61,490 bases of DNA from CAYNKA01 sp964397655. GTDB taxonomy: Bacteria > Spirochaetota > Spirochaetia > DTKZ01. Location of the stretch: the NCBI GenBank assembly GCA_964397655.1, contig CAYNKA010000019.1, forward strand, positions 1 through 61,490, written 5' to 3'. This document shows, in pieces, positions 1 through 8,715 of the stretch. Both the position numbers and the translations under genes were made by a program. A model generated the notes under the pieces. It worked only from the letters and a program-made list of their open reading frames with translations. It was not told the DNA's origin and did not search any database. How positions within the stretch are numbered: position 1 is the stretch's first letter; each line of letters starts with the position of its first letter.

Positions 1-4
1 CTCC

Positions 5-49
5 TTGACATTCTCACAGCCCGATGCTATATATTACATAGCATGCTAC
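5..49 (+). promoter_or_regulatory. Promoter with overlapping palindromic operator for the VOC/hxlR operon
   Basis: TTGACA at 5-10 and TATATA at 28-33 are separated by 17 bases, a good sigma-70 promoter. The -10 box lies inside an inverted repeat: ATGCTAT (24-30) and ATAGCAT (38-44). The right arm continues into a second perfect palindrome, TAGCATGCTA (39-48). A dimeric winged-helix protein bound here would block RNA polymerase; the HxlR regulator at 484-837 is the obvious candidate. The repeats are seen directly; binding is inferred. Confidence 0.7.
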
Positions 50-73
50 TAAAAAGATAGCAGGAGGAAAATC

Positions 74-442
74 ATGAAATTGTTATGGACGACGATCTAT
101 GTGAAGAACCTGGACGAGTCGATCGCATTCTATTCGGACTTCGTGGGGCTTAAAACTCTGAGGCGGTTCCCCGCGGGCCCCGGAATGGAGCTCGCCTTCC
201 TGGGAAACGGCGAGGAGGACGAGACCCTGGTCGAGCTCATCACGGATGCCAAAAAGGGGCCGGTCTCCCACGGCGGCTTCGTGTCGATCGGCTTCGCCGC
301 TGAATCCCTCGAGGCGATGATGGAAAGGGCGCGGAGCCGGAACGTGCCGATTGAGAGCGGACCCTTCGAGACTCCGACTTCGAGGTTCTTCTGCGTCGAA
401 GACCCGAACGGCTTCATCGTCCAGTTTTTCCAGAAGAAATAG
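74..442 (+). CDS. VOC-superfamily (glyoxalase/dioxygenase-fold) protein
   Basis: A 122-aa protein with the vicinal-oxygen-chelate layout. The N-terminal strand and helix (residues 1-27, including a DESIAFYSDFVGL segment) and the C-terminal half ending in a DPNGFIVQFFQ strand are typical of single-domain glyoxalase/bleomycin-resistance proteins. Such proteins usually bind a metal and act on, or sequester, small electrophiles; the substrate cannot be read from sequence. The start is fixed by AGGAGG at 62-67. It is followed after 41 bases by an HxlR regulator and probably forms a two-gene operon with it. That pairing suggests a stress- or xenobiotic-responsive unit (inference). Confidence 0.85.
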   Translation: MKLLWTTIYVKNLDESIAFYSDFVGLKTLRRFPAGPGMELAFLGNGEEDETLVELITDAKKGPVSHGGFVSIGFAAESLEAMMERARSRNVPIESGPFETPTSRFFCVEDPNGFIVQFFQKK

Positions 443-483
443 CGCGTGCCTGAGCGGAACTGCAGAAAGAGGGAGGAGGGGAC

Positions 484-837
484 ATGGCCAATCCTATTCC
501 GGGAAAGCCCGTACGGGGTTCCAAGACAGGGGTACCGATCATGGCGCTCTTCGACCTGCTCGGCAGGTCCTGGGCCATCGGCGTGATCTGGCAGCTCCAG
601 GGCGGGCCGTTCACCTTCCGGGAGCTCCAGGAACGGTGCGAGTCCATCTCCCCCGCGATCCTGAACGGCAGGATCAAGGAGCTGAAGAAGGCCGAGATCG
701 TGGAGCGCACGGTCGACGGCTACAGGCTGACGGAGAGGGGCGCAAAACTCGTGGAGATCCTGCGTCCCTTCGGCGAATGGTCCAAGGCCTGGGCGAAGGA
801 AGTGTATCGGTTCGGCAAGGACGAAGGGAAAGGCTGA
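484..837 (+). CDS. HxlR-family winged-helix transcriptional regulator
   Basis: A 117-aa protein with the HxlR core. The segment around residues 20-100 (LLGRSWAIGVIWQLQGGPFT, FRELQ, ILNGRIKELKKAEIVERT, YRLTERG, LRPFGEWSKAW) matches the family, although the usual N-terminal cysteine cluster is absent. HxlR proteins are dimeric DNA-binding sensors of aldehydes or redox state that usually control an adjacent enzyme gene. Start chosen at ATG 484, preceded by a GGAGGAGG-type ribosome site about 6 bases upstream. The palindrome over the upstream -10 box (24-49) is the likely autoregulatory operator. Confidence 0.9.
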   Translation: MANPIPGKPVRGSKTGVPIMALFDLLGRSWAIGVIWQLQGGPFTFRELQERCESISPAILNGRIKELKKAEIVERTVDGYRLTERGAKLVEILRPFGEWSKAWAKEVYRFGKDEGKG

Positions 838-935
838 CGGACCCCGGCCCGGAACGGGCGTCGATCCGGGCGCTCGCCCCCGCCGGGAGCCTATTCTCTA
901 AAATCTCTCAATGTGCTAATCTCGTCCCATAAGAT

Positions 936-2309
936 ATGCGGAAGATTCTCCAAAAGGTTTCCGATGGAAGAGTGCGGGAGTCCCTGCGTTATTCCATCAT
1001 CGACGGTATCCTGTGGTCGGCCATGTACGGCATGGCGGAGAACTACATCGTTCCCTTCGCCCTGCTCTTCGGGGCTACGGTGTTCCAGACCAGCCTCATT
1101 CCCGGAATTTCCCAGCTCAGCCTCGGCATCGGCCAGCTCGCGGGCGCGAAATTCATCATCCGCTTCCGCAAACGGCGCGAGCTCGCGATCTGGGGAGTCC
1201 GTATTCAAGGAATCATCTGGATCCTCACCTTCTTCGCCACGGTCCTCACGGGGAGCGTCTGGGCCGCCATCGTCGCTTTTTCCATCGGGCTCTTCGCGAC
1301 CAATTTCGGGGCTCCGGCCTGGAATTCCTGGCAGAACGAGCTCGTGCCGGAGAAGATGCGCGGTTTCTACTGGGGCGGGCGGAATCGGATCGTTGGCTTC
1401 GCCCAGTTCACCGCCATCACCTTCGCGGGAGTAACCCTCTTCATCGCGAGAAGATACCATCTGGAAGTCTACGCCTTCGGCTTCCTCTTCATCGCCTCGG
1501 GGATTTTCCGCTTCTTCTGTTCGGTGCCCCTCTCTCGCCAGCACGAGGATCCCATGCCGGTGCCGAAGGGCGGGGACGAGTTCCATTTCCATGTCTTCCT
1601 CGCCAAGCTGGTCACGACGAATTTCGGCCGCTTCGTGCTCTTCGTCATGCTCATGAACTTCGCCGTTTACATCGGCGGCGCCCTCGTTCCGGTCTACATG
1701 ATGAAGGAACTCAAGATCGGCTACCTCGGCTTCACGCTCCTCACGATGACCTCCACGATCCTCGCCCTCGTTCTCATGCCCTACTGGGGGCCGCTTGCGG
1801 ACCGCTTCGGGAATCGGAAGATCCTCCTCGCGACGGCCATGGTTTTCCCCTTCCTCATTCTCGGCTGGGTCTTTTTCAAGGACATCCGCCTCCTCTTCCT
1901 CATCCAGGTGACGAGCGGCTTCGCGTGGGCCGGCTTCAACCTCTGCGTCACGAACTTCATCTTCGACGCGGTCCGGCCCGTGAACATGTCCAAGATCATG
2001 GCCTACTACAACACGCTCAACACCCTCTGCATTTTCCTCGGATCGATAACGGGCGGGGCGCTCGCCGCTTTCTTCGCCCGCGAGGGCGTTTCCGTCCTCG
2101 GGTACGGGCCAATTCCGATCGTGTTCGCGATCTCCTTCGCGGTGCGGATCGCGGTCTTCCTCGCGCTCTTCCGGCGCTTCAAGGAGGTGAGGCCCGTGGA
2201 GCCTTCGCCTTCGCTCAGATTTTTCTACTTCGACGGGCTCAGGCTCTACGCTTGGGAACGAATCAAGCCGATCGGGCTGAGGATCGCAAAGCTTTTCTCG
2301 GCCCGATGA
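936..2309 (+). CDS. Major facilitator superfamily transporter
   Basis: A 457-aa integral membrane protein with about 12 hydrophobic segments. The clearest family signature is the central-loop motif A variant GPLADRFGNRKILL, placed after the sixth or seventh helix. A soluble loop near the middle (residues ~193-205, with a charged HEDPMP-type segment) separates the two halves. No substrate-specific residues can be recognised, so only the superfamily is called. It is a single gene: the next gene starts 270 bases downstream behind its own sigma-54 promoter. The 98 bases upstream show no strong ribosome site, and the start codon was taken as the first ATG of the conserved open frame. Confidence 0.85.
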   Translation: MRKILQKVSDGRVRESLRYSIIDGILWSAMYGMAENYIVPFALLFGATVFQTSLIPGISQLSLGIGQLAGAKFIIRFRKRRELAIWGVRIQGIIWILTFFATVLTGSVWAAIVAFSIGLFATNFGAPAWNSWQNELVPEKMRGFYWGGRNRIVGFAQFTAITFAGVTLFIARRYHLEVYAFGFLFIASGIFRFFCSVPLSRQHEDPMPVPKGGDEFHFHVFLAKLVTTNFGRFVLFVMLMNFAVYIGGALVPVYMMKELKIGYLGFTLLTMTSTILALVLMPYWGPLADRFGNRKILLATAMVFPFLILGWVFFKDIRLLFLIQVTSGFAWAGFNLCVTNFIFDAVRPVNMSKIMAYYNTLNTLCIFLGSITGGALAAFFAREGVSVLGYGPIPIVFAISFAVRIAVFLALFRRFKEVRPVEPSPSLRFFYFDGLRLYAWERIKPIGLRIAKLFSAR

Positions 2310-2426
2310 CCTCCGGTTGTCCGTTTTTTTGACATAATCCTCCCCGCGCATCCCTCCGTTCGTCAAGTTTTCGTACCCGATCTCGCATCCGGAACGGCAG
2401 CTTTTTCCGCTTTCGATCCGGGCCGG

Positions 2427-2442
2427 TACGGCAACTGCCGTA
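2427..2442. promoter_or_regulatory. Enhancer-like palindrome upstream of the sigma-54 promoter
   Basis: Perfect inverted repeat TACGGCA (2427-2433), two-base centre, TGCCGTA (2436-2442). Its centre lies roughly 120 bases upstream of the predicted start of transcription, the usual place for an upstream activator site bound by an NtrC-type activator. An NtrC-type response regulator is encoded convergently at 11191-12564. The palindrome is visible; its role is inferred. Confidence 0.6.
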
Positions 2443-2527
2443 TGATCTGATTCTATTCATTCCTTTGAAAAGAGATATGGGAACGACCCGATACCTCTCT
2501 CGCGGCGTTCCCGGGCCTATGCGCCGC

Positions 2528-2543
2528 TGGCATGTTAATTGCA
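2528..2543 (+). promoter_or_regulatory. Sigma-54 (-24/-12) promoter of the AtuA operon
   Basis: TGGCATG (2528-2534), four bases, TTGCA (2539-2543) is a full match to the sigma-54 consensus TGGCAYR-N4-TTGCW. Transcription would start near 2554, leaving a leader of about 26 bases that holds a GAGGAG ribosome site before the ATG at 2580. No sigma-70 -10/-35 pair is evident nearby. Confidence 0.75.
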
Positions 2544-2579
2544 TTGAATAGTGCGTACTTCGCCAACGAGGAGTGAAAA

Positions 2580-3947
2580 ATGAAGAAGAATCAACTGCGG
2601 ATCATCTGCCCGAACGGGCATCTGGGATTCGCGCCGACGAAGGAGGAGAGCTTCTGGATCGGGGCGAAAACGCGTCCGGATTATTACTGCTGCGATTCGG
2701 GAAGCGACGACATAGGGCCCGGTCCTTTGGGATCCGACACGTGCGCCAGCCACTACGACCATCAGAAACACGACCTCGAGCTCATGCTGCTCGCGGCGAG
2801 GGAACAGAAGGTCCCGATGATGATCGGATCATGCGGCGATACCGGAACCGACAGCAGGGTCGACCGGTATATAGGCATGATCAAGGATCTCGCGAAGCAG
2901 CACAAGATGGAGCCCTTCAAGCTCGTCTACTATTATTCCAACGTGGACAAGGAATACCTGCGCAGGAAAATGATGGCGGGAACCGTCGTCGAGGGGCTCG
3001 ATTCGAGGCCGAACCTCACCCTGGAGGAACTCGACGCGACCGAGCGGATCGTAGCCGTAGCGGGCGTCCATCCGTTCATCAAGGCCTTGGAGATGAAAGC
3101 CGACGTGGTCCTGGGCGGCAGGTCGAGCGACGCGGCGATCTTCGCTGCCGCGGCGATCTACGAAGGATTCCCGGAAAGCCTTTCCTATTACCTCGGCAAG
3201 GTCCTCGAATGCGCATCGTTCTGCGCCGAGCCGTACGGAGCGAAGGAGTCCGTCATCGGGACGATCACCCAGGAAGACGTGAAGGTGACGGCGATGGCTC
3301 CCTTTCAGCGCTGCACGGTCGCCTCGGTGGCGGGGCATGCGATGTACGAGCGGACGAATCCCTATTACGAACATTTCGCCGGCGGACACCTGGATATGCG
3401 GGAATGCAGATACGAACAGTTCGACGAGCGGACGACGCGCATAACGGGACCGAAGTTCATACCGATACCCGGAAAGGTGAAGGTCAAGCTCGAAGGGTCC
3501 GGCAAGGTCGGAGAACGCTACGTGGGCATCGTAGGTGTCCGGGATCCCTATACGATCAAGAACATCGACAAGGTCATCGACTGGGCGAAAAGCCAGGTGG
3601 ACGAGCGTTTCAAGGGGAAACAGTATCGGCTCCATTACCACATCTACGGCAAGAACGGGGTCATGGGCGATCTCGAGCCGGTCAAGGAGATCCGGTCCCA
3701 CGAACTCTGCATAGTCGTGGAGGGAGTCGCTCCGACGAAGGAAATCGCAGAGGAAGTCACGCTCATCGGCGCCCGGCAGATCTTCTACGCCCGGCTTCCG
3801 GAGGTGAAGGGAACCGCCGGCACGGCCGCCTTCGTTCTCGACGAGGTCATTCACGCTTCGCCCGCCTATCGGTGGACCATGAATCACGTCGTTCCGGTGG
3901 ACGATCCGATGGAACTCTTCACGGTTAAAGAAATGACGATCGGCTGA
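2580..3947 (+). CDS. AtuA-family (DUF1446-type) acyclic-terpene/carboxylate utilisation protein
   Basis: A 455-aa soluble protein resembling the AtuA/DUF1446 family. Recognisable landmarks are the N-terminal CPNGHLGF segment, DYYCCDSGSDDIGPGPLG, a GSCGDTGTD loop, VLGGRSSDAAIF in the centre and EEVTLIGARQIFY near the C-terminus. AtuA is needed for growth on acyclic terpenes in pseudomonads, but its reaction is unsettled, and most relatives sit in unrelated carboxylate clusters. Here it is followed 13 bases later by a DUF4387 gene, a common pairing, then by three transporters. I infer a catabolic enzyme for an imported organic acid. The start at 2580 follows GAGGAG and lies 26 bases after the predicted sigma-54 start site. 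Confidence 0.85.
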   Translation: MKKNQLRIICPNGHLGFAPTKEESFWIGAKTRPDYYCCDSGSDDIGPGPLGSDTCASHYDHQKHDLELMLLAAREQKVPMMIGSCGDTGTDSRVDRYIGMIKDLAKQHKMEPFKLVYYYSNVDKEYLRRKMMAGTVVEGLDSRPNLTLEELDATERIVAVAGVHPFIKALEMKADVVLGGRSSDAAIFAAAAIYEGFPESLSYYLGKVLECASFCAEPYGAKESVIGTITQEDVKVTAMAPFQRCTVASVAGHAMYERTNPYYEHFAGGHLDMRECRYEQFDERTTRITGPKFIPIPGKVKVKLEGSGKVGERYVGIVGVRDPYTIKNIDKVIDWAKSQVDERFKGKQYRLHYHIYGKNGVMGDLEPVKEIRSHELCIVVEGVAPTKEIAEEVTLIGARQIFYARLPEVKGTAGTAAFVLDEVIHASPAYRWTMNHVVPVDDPMELFTVKEMTIG

Positions 3948-3960
3948 AAGGAGACGGGAA

Positions 3961-4287
3961 ATGAAGAAAAAACTGGTGGATTTGGCGAAAACCATACGAA
4001 GCAAGAACGCGGGAACCGATAGGATAACTTTCGACATCATATTCAGGGAGAAGGAAAACTACGAACTCGTGAAGAAGAGCGGGGCGCTGACGAAGGAATC
4101 GGTCGCGAAGCTCTACGGCATTCCCATGGAGAGGATCTGCGACTTCGTCGAATTCGATCCCGCCTACGCCGTCAAATTCACGATTTCCCGCACGGAACCG
4201 AGCGGAAGCGCAGGCGAGACGGACATCTTCGGCTGCCAGCAGTATCCGCCGCTCTTGGATATCGAAATAGAAGGAGGCGATAAATGA
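3961..4287 (+). CDS. DUF4387 family protein, partner of the AtuA-like protein
   Basis: A 108-aa soluble protein. The N-terminal LAKTIRSKNAG segment, the central IFREKENYELVKKSG stretch and a C-terminal ETDIFGCQQYPPLLDIEI-type tail match DUF4387, a small family that regularly follows AtuA/DUF1446 genes and is sometimes fused to them. It is presumed to be a second subunit. AAAGGAG precedes the ATG, and the gap to the AtuA stop is 13 bases. The stop overlaps the start of the downstream binding protein by four bases (4284-4287), implying translational coupling. Confidence 0.85.
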   Translation: MKKKLVDLAKTIRSKNAGTDRITFDIIFREKENYELVKKSGALTKESVAKLYGIPMERICDFVEFDPAYAVKFTISRTEPSGSAGETDIFGCQQYPPLLDIEIEGGDK

Positions 4288-5333
4288 AAAAAGGCTTGAT
4301 TCTCGTTCTGTTCGTCCTTGCCGCTGTCGGACTCGTTTTCGCGGGCGGCGAGGGGGAGAAGAAGACCACCGGCGCGGCGGCCTCCGCCAAGCAGGAAAAG
4401 GTGTACCTGAACATGGGAAGCACTTCGTCCTCCTCCGGAGTCTACGCCTGGTGCGTCGCGGCGGCCAACGCCGTGAACAAGTCGGGAACGGACATCCAGG
4501 TCACCGTCGTGGAGAGCGGGGCAGGCATCGACAACCTGAAGAAGATAAAGGCCGGGACCTTCGACTTCGCCTTGGCGGTCGACGTCCCTTCTTCGTACCA
4601 GATGTACAAGGGAATCGACACCTTCGCGGGTCAAGCCAATCCGGAGCTCCGGTGGCTCCTGGTCCGCAACATCCTCGCCGACCGGCTGTACGTGCGGAAG
4701 GACTCGGGGGTGAAGACCTGGTCGGACCTCGCGGGCAAGCGGTTCTGCCCCGGCATTCCCGGCTCGGCCGCGGCGTCTTACGTCACGCGGATGAACGGGA
4801 TCCTGAATACGAACATCAACCTCGTCCCGATGGCCCTCGGCGACGCCATAAACGCGCTCAAGGAAAACCGCATCGTGGGCGTCCAGAAGTCCGGCGGCCT
4901 CAAGTCCATCGACTCCGCTATGATCGAGGTCAACATGACGACGCCCGTAACGGCGATCGGTTTCACCAAAGAAGAGGCGCAACGCGTTCAAAAAGCCGTT
5001 CCCTACCTGAGTTTCGTCGAAACCAAGAAGGGGGACATCAAGGAGCTTCCCGATGCGGGTCCCTTCTACGAGGAATCGGCCGTCGCCGGAGGCGTCGCTA
5101 CGTCGAAGCTCAGTCAGGAAATCGGGTACAAGATCGTCAAGGCCTACTTCGAGAACCTCGCGGACATCAACGCGGCCTACGGGCCCTCGAAGGGCTGGGA
5201 TCCGATAGCAGATTACTTCTGGTACACGGGAGATGACGTCGTTCCGGCCCATGCCGGGCTCGTCCAGTTCGCCAAGGAGCGCGGCATCAAGGTTCCCCCC
5301 AGATTCATTCCTCCGGAATACAAGGACAAATGA
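4284..5333 (+). CDS. TAXI-family TRAP transporter solute-binding protein
   Basis: A 349-aa exported binding protein. Residues 1-21 form a signal sequence ending in the spirochaete-style VFAGGEGEKK. The mature protein starts with the TAXI pattern: a MGSTSSSSGVYAW ligand loop and a VESGAGIDNLKKIKAGTFDF segment. A KRFCPGIPGSAAA segment and an ALKENRIVGVQKSG strand follow. TAXI proteins capture small carboxylates or amino acids in the periplasm and hand them to a fused TRAP permease, which is the next gene. A perfect hairpin (5373-5398) separates the two, perhaps to keep the binding protein in excess. Confidence 0.9.
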   Translation: MKKGLILVLFVLAAVGLVFAGGEGEKKTTGAAASAKQEKVYLNMGSTSSSSGVYAWCVAAANAVNKSGTDIQVTVVESGAGIDNLKKIKAGTFDFALAVDVPSSYQMYKGIDTFAGQANPELRWLLVRNILADRLYVRKDSGVKTWSDLAGKRFCPGIPGSAAASYVTRMNGILNTNINLVPMALGDAINALKENRIVGVQKSGGLKSIDSAMIEVNMTTPVTAIGFTKEEAQRVQKAVPYLSFVETKKGDIKELPDAGPFYEESAVAGGVATSKLSQEIGYKIVKAYFENLADINAAYGPSKGWDPIADYFWYTGDDVVPAHAGLVQFAKERGIKVPPRFIPPEYKDK

Positions 5334-5372
5334 TCGGCTCGGGGCCGATACCTTCAACACCGGAACATACGA

Positions 5373-5398
5373 CGGCGGGCTTCCCGGGAAGCCCGCCG
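5373..5398 (+). terminator. GC-rich hairpin between binding-protein and permease genes
   Basis: A 26-base perfect palindrome with arms CGGCGGGC (5373-5380) and GCCCGCCG (5391-5398) around a self-complementary centre. It lies 39 bases after the stop of the TAXI gene and has no U-tract. It is more likely a partial terminator or a 3'-end stabiliser than a full stop. Confidence 0.55.
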
Positions 5399-5419
5399 CA
5401 CTCACAAGGCAGGTTTCCC

Positions 5420-7312
5420 ATGAATTTCGATGCCGGAAAAACGAAGCGAAACATCCTGTTCTTCGGAGGTTTGGCTCTCGCTCTCATTCAACTCGTCGTT
5501 CCGATATTCTTCGAAGTCATAGACATACAGTTCCGGGCGGTCCATATCGGTTTCGGCGTGTCCCTCGCCCTTCTGAACTATCCCTTCAGAAAGAAGAACG
5601 AGGAAAAGTCTAAGAACCGATTCTCGACCGTCGATCTGGTCCTCATCCTCGTCGTGATAGCGGCGAATTTCAACACCATCTTCAAAGCCTTCGACATGTA
5701 CGCCAATCCCGGCGGGGCGGAACCGTTCGACCTCGTGATCGGGGCCGCCCTGTCGATCGTCATACTCGACTCCGCGCGGCGCAGCGTCGGATGGGCGATA
5801 CCGATCATGGTGGCGGCGATCCTCGGTTACATCATGGCGGGCGATTTTTTCCCCGGGATGTGGAAACTGAGGGGAATATCCCTCGACTACATCGTGAACT
5901 CCGTCTATTACTCGCCCCTCGGCATCTACGGAAGCGTAACCGGCATGTCGGCGACGTTCATCGCGATGTTCATCATCTTCGGCGCCTTCCTGTCCGCGAC
6001 CGGAGGAGGGCAGACCTTCATCGACATAGCGCTCATGCTCACGGGAAGGTTCACGGGCGGCCCCGCGAAGACGGCGGTCATAGCGAGCGCGCTTTTCGGC
6101 AGCATCTCCGGGAGCAGCGTCGCGAACGTCATGGTGACCGGAAACTACACGATCCCGATGATGAAGCGGCTCGGTTACAAGCCGGAATTCGCGGGAGCCG
6201 TTGAGGCGATCGCTTCGAGCGGCGGCGGCATAACACCCCCCATCATGAGCATCACGGCCTTCATGATGGCGGAATTTCTCGACATGTCCTATCTCCGGAT
6301 AGTCGCCTACGCCACGCTTCCCTGCATCATCTACTATTTGGGCGTTTTCTTCGGCGTCCATTTCCAGACGAAACTCCTGGGTCTCGCCGCGGTTCCGGAA
6401 AACGAGATCCCCAAGGGAAAGGACGTCCTCAACCTCGATCGTCTCGCCGGCCTCCTCGTGCCGACCGGCATCCTGCTCGCCATGATCGGGACCGGCCAGC
6501 CCCTCATCGCCGCCGGTTTCTACGCCTGCATGTCGTCCCTCGCGGTCTTCCTGCTTCTTGGCTTCAAGAACAAGTCGTTGAAGAAGAGCATCGGTCTCAT
6601 CGTCGATGCGATATCCGAGGGCGGGCTCGACGTCGCCAGGATCGTGCCCATACTCGTTTCCGTCGGCATGCTCGTGAATCTCATCGGGATAACCGGTCTC
6701 GCCCCGAAGATCAGCGGCCTCATTCTGAGCATCGGCGGAGACAATTTCCTCCTCTCCCTCATCGTGGCCACCATCGTGCCCTTCCTGCTCGGCACTTCCT
6801 TGCCGGTCGTTCCCGTCTACGTCCTTTCGATCTCGATCCTCGCTCCGCCTCTTCTCAAATTGGGAGTGGATCCGGTGGCGGCGCACCTCTTTTTCATCTA
6901 TTGGGCGATTCTCGGAGGGGTCACGCCCCCGACCTGCACCGCCGCGGTTGCCGCCGCGGGAATAGCGAAGGCGAACTGGGTCAAGACGGGAATTTATTCG
7001 GTAAAGCTCGGCGCCGTGGCGTTCATCCTCCCCTTCTTCTTCATGATCAATCCTTCTTTGGTGGGGCGTTCGGGCTGGAGCGACATCCTATCCCACGGCG
7101 TCACGGCCGCCGTCGGGGCGATCGCGATAGCCTACGGGCTGTTCGGCCTCCCGAAGAACGTGATCACCGTGCCTCTGAGCGTCATGATCTTCGCGGGCGG
7201 ACTGTTTCTGCTCTTCCCGGACCACGTCATGTCGCTTATAGGCGTCGCCCTGGTCGCTGCAGGCCTCCTCGTCGCGAGGCTGCTCGCCCGCAGAAAGGTC
7301 CCGGGAGCATGA
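5420..7312 (+). CDS. TRAP transporter fused permease (4TM + 12TM)
   Basis: A 630-aa, highly hydrophobic protein of the fused DctQM type that works with TAXI binding proteins. The N-terminal ~180 residues carry the small-subunit helices. The rest has DctM landmarks: SATGGGQTFIDIA, GGPAKTAVIASALFGSISGS, VANVMVTGNYTIPMMKRLGY, AVEAIASSGGGITPPIMS and a later AILGGVTPPTCTAAVAAAGI. The open frame extends upstream to 5330 through the hairpin, but ATG 5420 begins the conserved sequence and is preferred. Its end overlaps the next gene by four bases (ATGA), so the two are probably co-translated. Confidence 0.9.
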   Translation: MNFDAGKTKRNILFFGGLALALIQLVVPIFFEVIDIQFRAVHIGFGVSLALLNYPFRKKNEEKSKNRFSTVDLVLILVVIAANFNTIFKAFDMYANPGGAEPFDLVIGAALSIVILDSARRSVGWAIPIMVAAILGYIMAGDFFPGMWKLRGISLDYIVNSVYYSPLGIYGSVTGMSATFIAMFIIFGAFLSATGGGQTFIDIALMLTGRFTGGPAKTAVIASALFGSISGSSVANVMVTGNYTIPMMKRLGYKPEFAGAVEAIASSGGGITPPIMSITAFMMAEFLDMSYLRIVAYATLPCIIYYLGVFFGVHFQTKLLGLAAVPENEIPKGKDVLNLDRLAGLLVPTGILLAMIGTGQPLIAAGFYACMSSLAVFLLLGFKNKSLKKSIGLIVDAISEGGLDVARIVPILVSVGMLVNLIGITGLAPKISGLILSIGGDNFLLSLIVATIVPFLLGTSLPVVPVYVLSISILAPPLLKLGVDPVAAHLFFIYWAILGGVTPPTCTAAVAAAGIAKANWVKTGIYSVKLGAVAFILPFFFMINPSLVGRSGWSDILSHGVTAAVGAIAIAYGLFGLPKNVITVPLSVMIFAGGLFLLFPDHVMSLIGVALVAAGLLVARLLARRKVPGA

Positions 7313-8703
7313 ACACCGGAAAACGCGATTCGGTCATCGTCGTCGTAACCCTCGTCCTCGGAGTCGGAGTGACCTTCCTGCCGTTCCCGGACGAATTTTC
7401 GAGAAAGGCCGTCCTCATGACCGCGATCACCTTCGTGAGCGCGGTCTTCTGGATAACCGAATGCATTCCGATCGCGCTCACCGGGCTGGTCGTCATCCTG
7501 CTCGAGGCGGTCACGGGCATCCAGGGAATATCCGCAGGGCTCAGGCACATCGCCAATCCGGTGAACAGCATCATTTTCGCCGGTTACATCATGGCCACCG
7601 CCCTTTCCAAATACGGCTTGGACCGGCGGATCAGCCTGAATATCGTGGCCGCCATGGGGGAACGGACCGACATGCTCTTCCTCGGCATCATGGCGGCGAC
7701 CGGTTTCCTGTCCATGTGGATTTCCAATTCCGCGAGCGCCGCGATCATGATGCCGATCGCCCTCGGCATCGTGAACATGACGGGACACGAGCCCGGCAGG
7801 AGCAACCTGGGCAAGATCATGATGATCGGGATCGCCTACGCGGCCAACATCGGAGGGATGGGGACTCCGGCGGGAACTCCCGCATCCTCGATCACGATAG
7901 CCCTCATCCGCGACCTGACGAAGGTCGAGATCAAATTCCTCGACTGGTGCCTCAGGGCCGTCCCGATCGTCCTCCTGCTCATTCCCCTCGGCTGGTACAT
8001 CCTCCTCAAGCTCTATCCCCCGGAGACGAAACGGATACAGGGCGGAGCGGAGGGCGTGAGGAAGGAGCTCGGGGCCCTCGGTCCCCTCGATTTCGGACAG
8101 AAGAAGGTGCTCGTCCTCTGTCTCGTCGCGGTGCTGCTCTGGATCTCCGACTCCTTCTTTCCTTTGCTTCCCGGCTGGCTCTACGTGGCCTCGATCGCCA
8201 TCGCCCTGCTGTTCGTGGCGCCCGGCGTCGGGGTCGTGGAATGGAAGGAGGCGGCGCCGGATATCGGCTGGGACATCTTCATCCTCGTGGGCGGCGGTCT
8301 CGCCCTCGGCTCGGGTCTCAACGACACCGGGGTCATCAAGATCATCGCGAATTACCTCTCGGTCTTCCTGAAGGGAGCGGGCGTCTACGTCATCGCGGGA
8401 GCCGTCGCCCTCATCACCTCTCTCAGCATCACGATCTTCTCGAGTCTCACGGCGACCGCAACCACGTTCGTGCCCGTCACCGTCGGTCTCGCCCTCGTCC
8501 TCGGCATGAATCCCGTCCCGCTCGGGATCGTCGCGGGTCTCGCCTCGTGCTGCGCCTTCATGCTGCCGGCGAATACGCCCCCGAACGCCATCGTCTACAA
8601 ATCGGGTTACTTCAAGTCCTACGAGATGGCAAAGGCGGGGATCGTCTTCACCGTCCTCGCGGCGCTTCTCGTGGCCGTCGTGTTCAGCCTCATCTGGTTA
8701 TAG
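7309..8703 (+). CDS. DASS/SLC13-family sodium:anion (dicarboxylate-type) symporter
   Basis: A 464-aa membrane protein with two inverted halves as in VcINDY-type transporters. The first Ser-Asn-Ser/Thr signature is at about residues 139-141 (WISNSASAAIMMPIA). At the matching place in the second half (about 379-381) the sequence reads SLTATATT, so Asn of the usual SNT is Leu. Conserved NPVNSIIFAGYIMA and WDIFILVGGGLALG segments support the family. The ATG at 7309 overlaps the preceding stop in ATGA. A second, unrelated carboxylate carrier in one operon suggests either several substrates or import plus product exchange (inference). Confidence 0.85.
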   Translation: MNTGKRDSVIVVVTLVLGVGVTFLPFPDEFSRKAVLMTAITFVSAVFWITECIPIALTGLVVILLEAVTGIQGISAGLRHIANPVNSIIFAGYIMATALSKYGLDRRISLNIVAAMGERTDMLFLGIMAATGFLSMWISNSASAAIMMPIALGIVNMTGHEPGRSNLGKIMMIGIAYAANIGGMGTPAGTPASSITIALIRDLTKVEIKFLDWCLRAVPIVLLLIPLGWYILLKLYPPETKRIQGGAEGVRKELGALGPLDFGQKKVLVLCLVAVLLWISDSFFPLLPGWLYVASIAIALLFVAPGVGVVEWKEAAPDIGWDIFILVGGGLALGSGLNDTGVIKIIANYLSVFLKGAGVYVIAGAVALITSLSITIFSSLTATATTFVPVTVGLALVLGMNPVPLGIVAGLASCCAFMLPANTPPNAIVYKSGYFKSYEMAKAGIVFTVLAALLVAVVFSLIWL

Positions 8704-8715
8704 GGAGGAACGGAT

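Noticed and set aside
2329..2334. TTGACA after the MFS gene as a sigma-70 promoter
   Set aside because: No -10 box at 15-19 bases; the sigma-54 site closer to the gene is a better explanation.
891..2366. 491-codon minus-strand frame opposite the MFS gene
   Set aside because: Extremely charged translation without any fold-like hydrophobic pattern; a shadow of the transporter gene.
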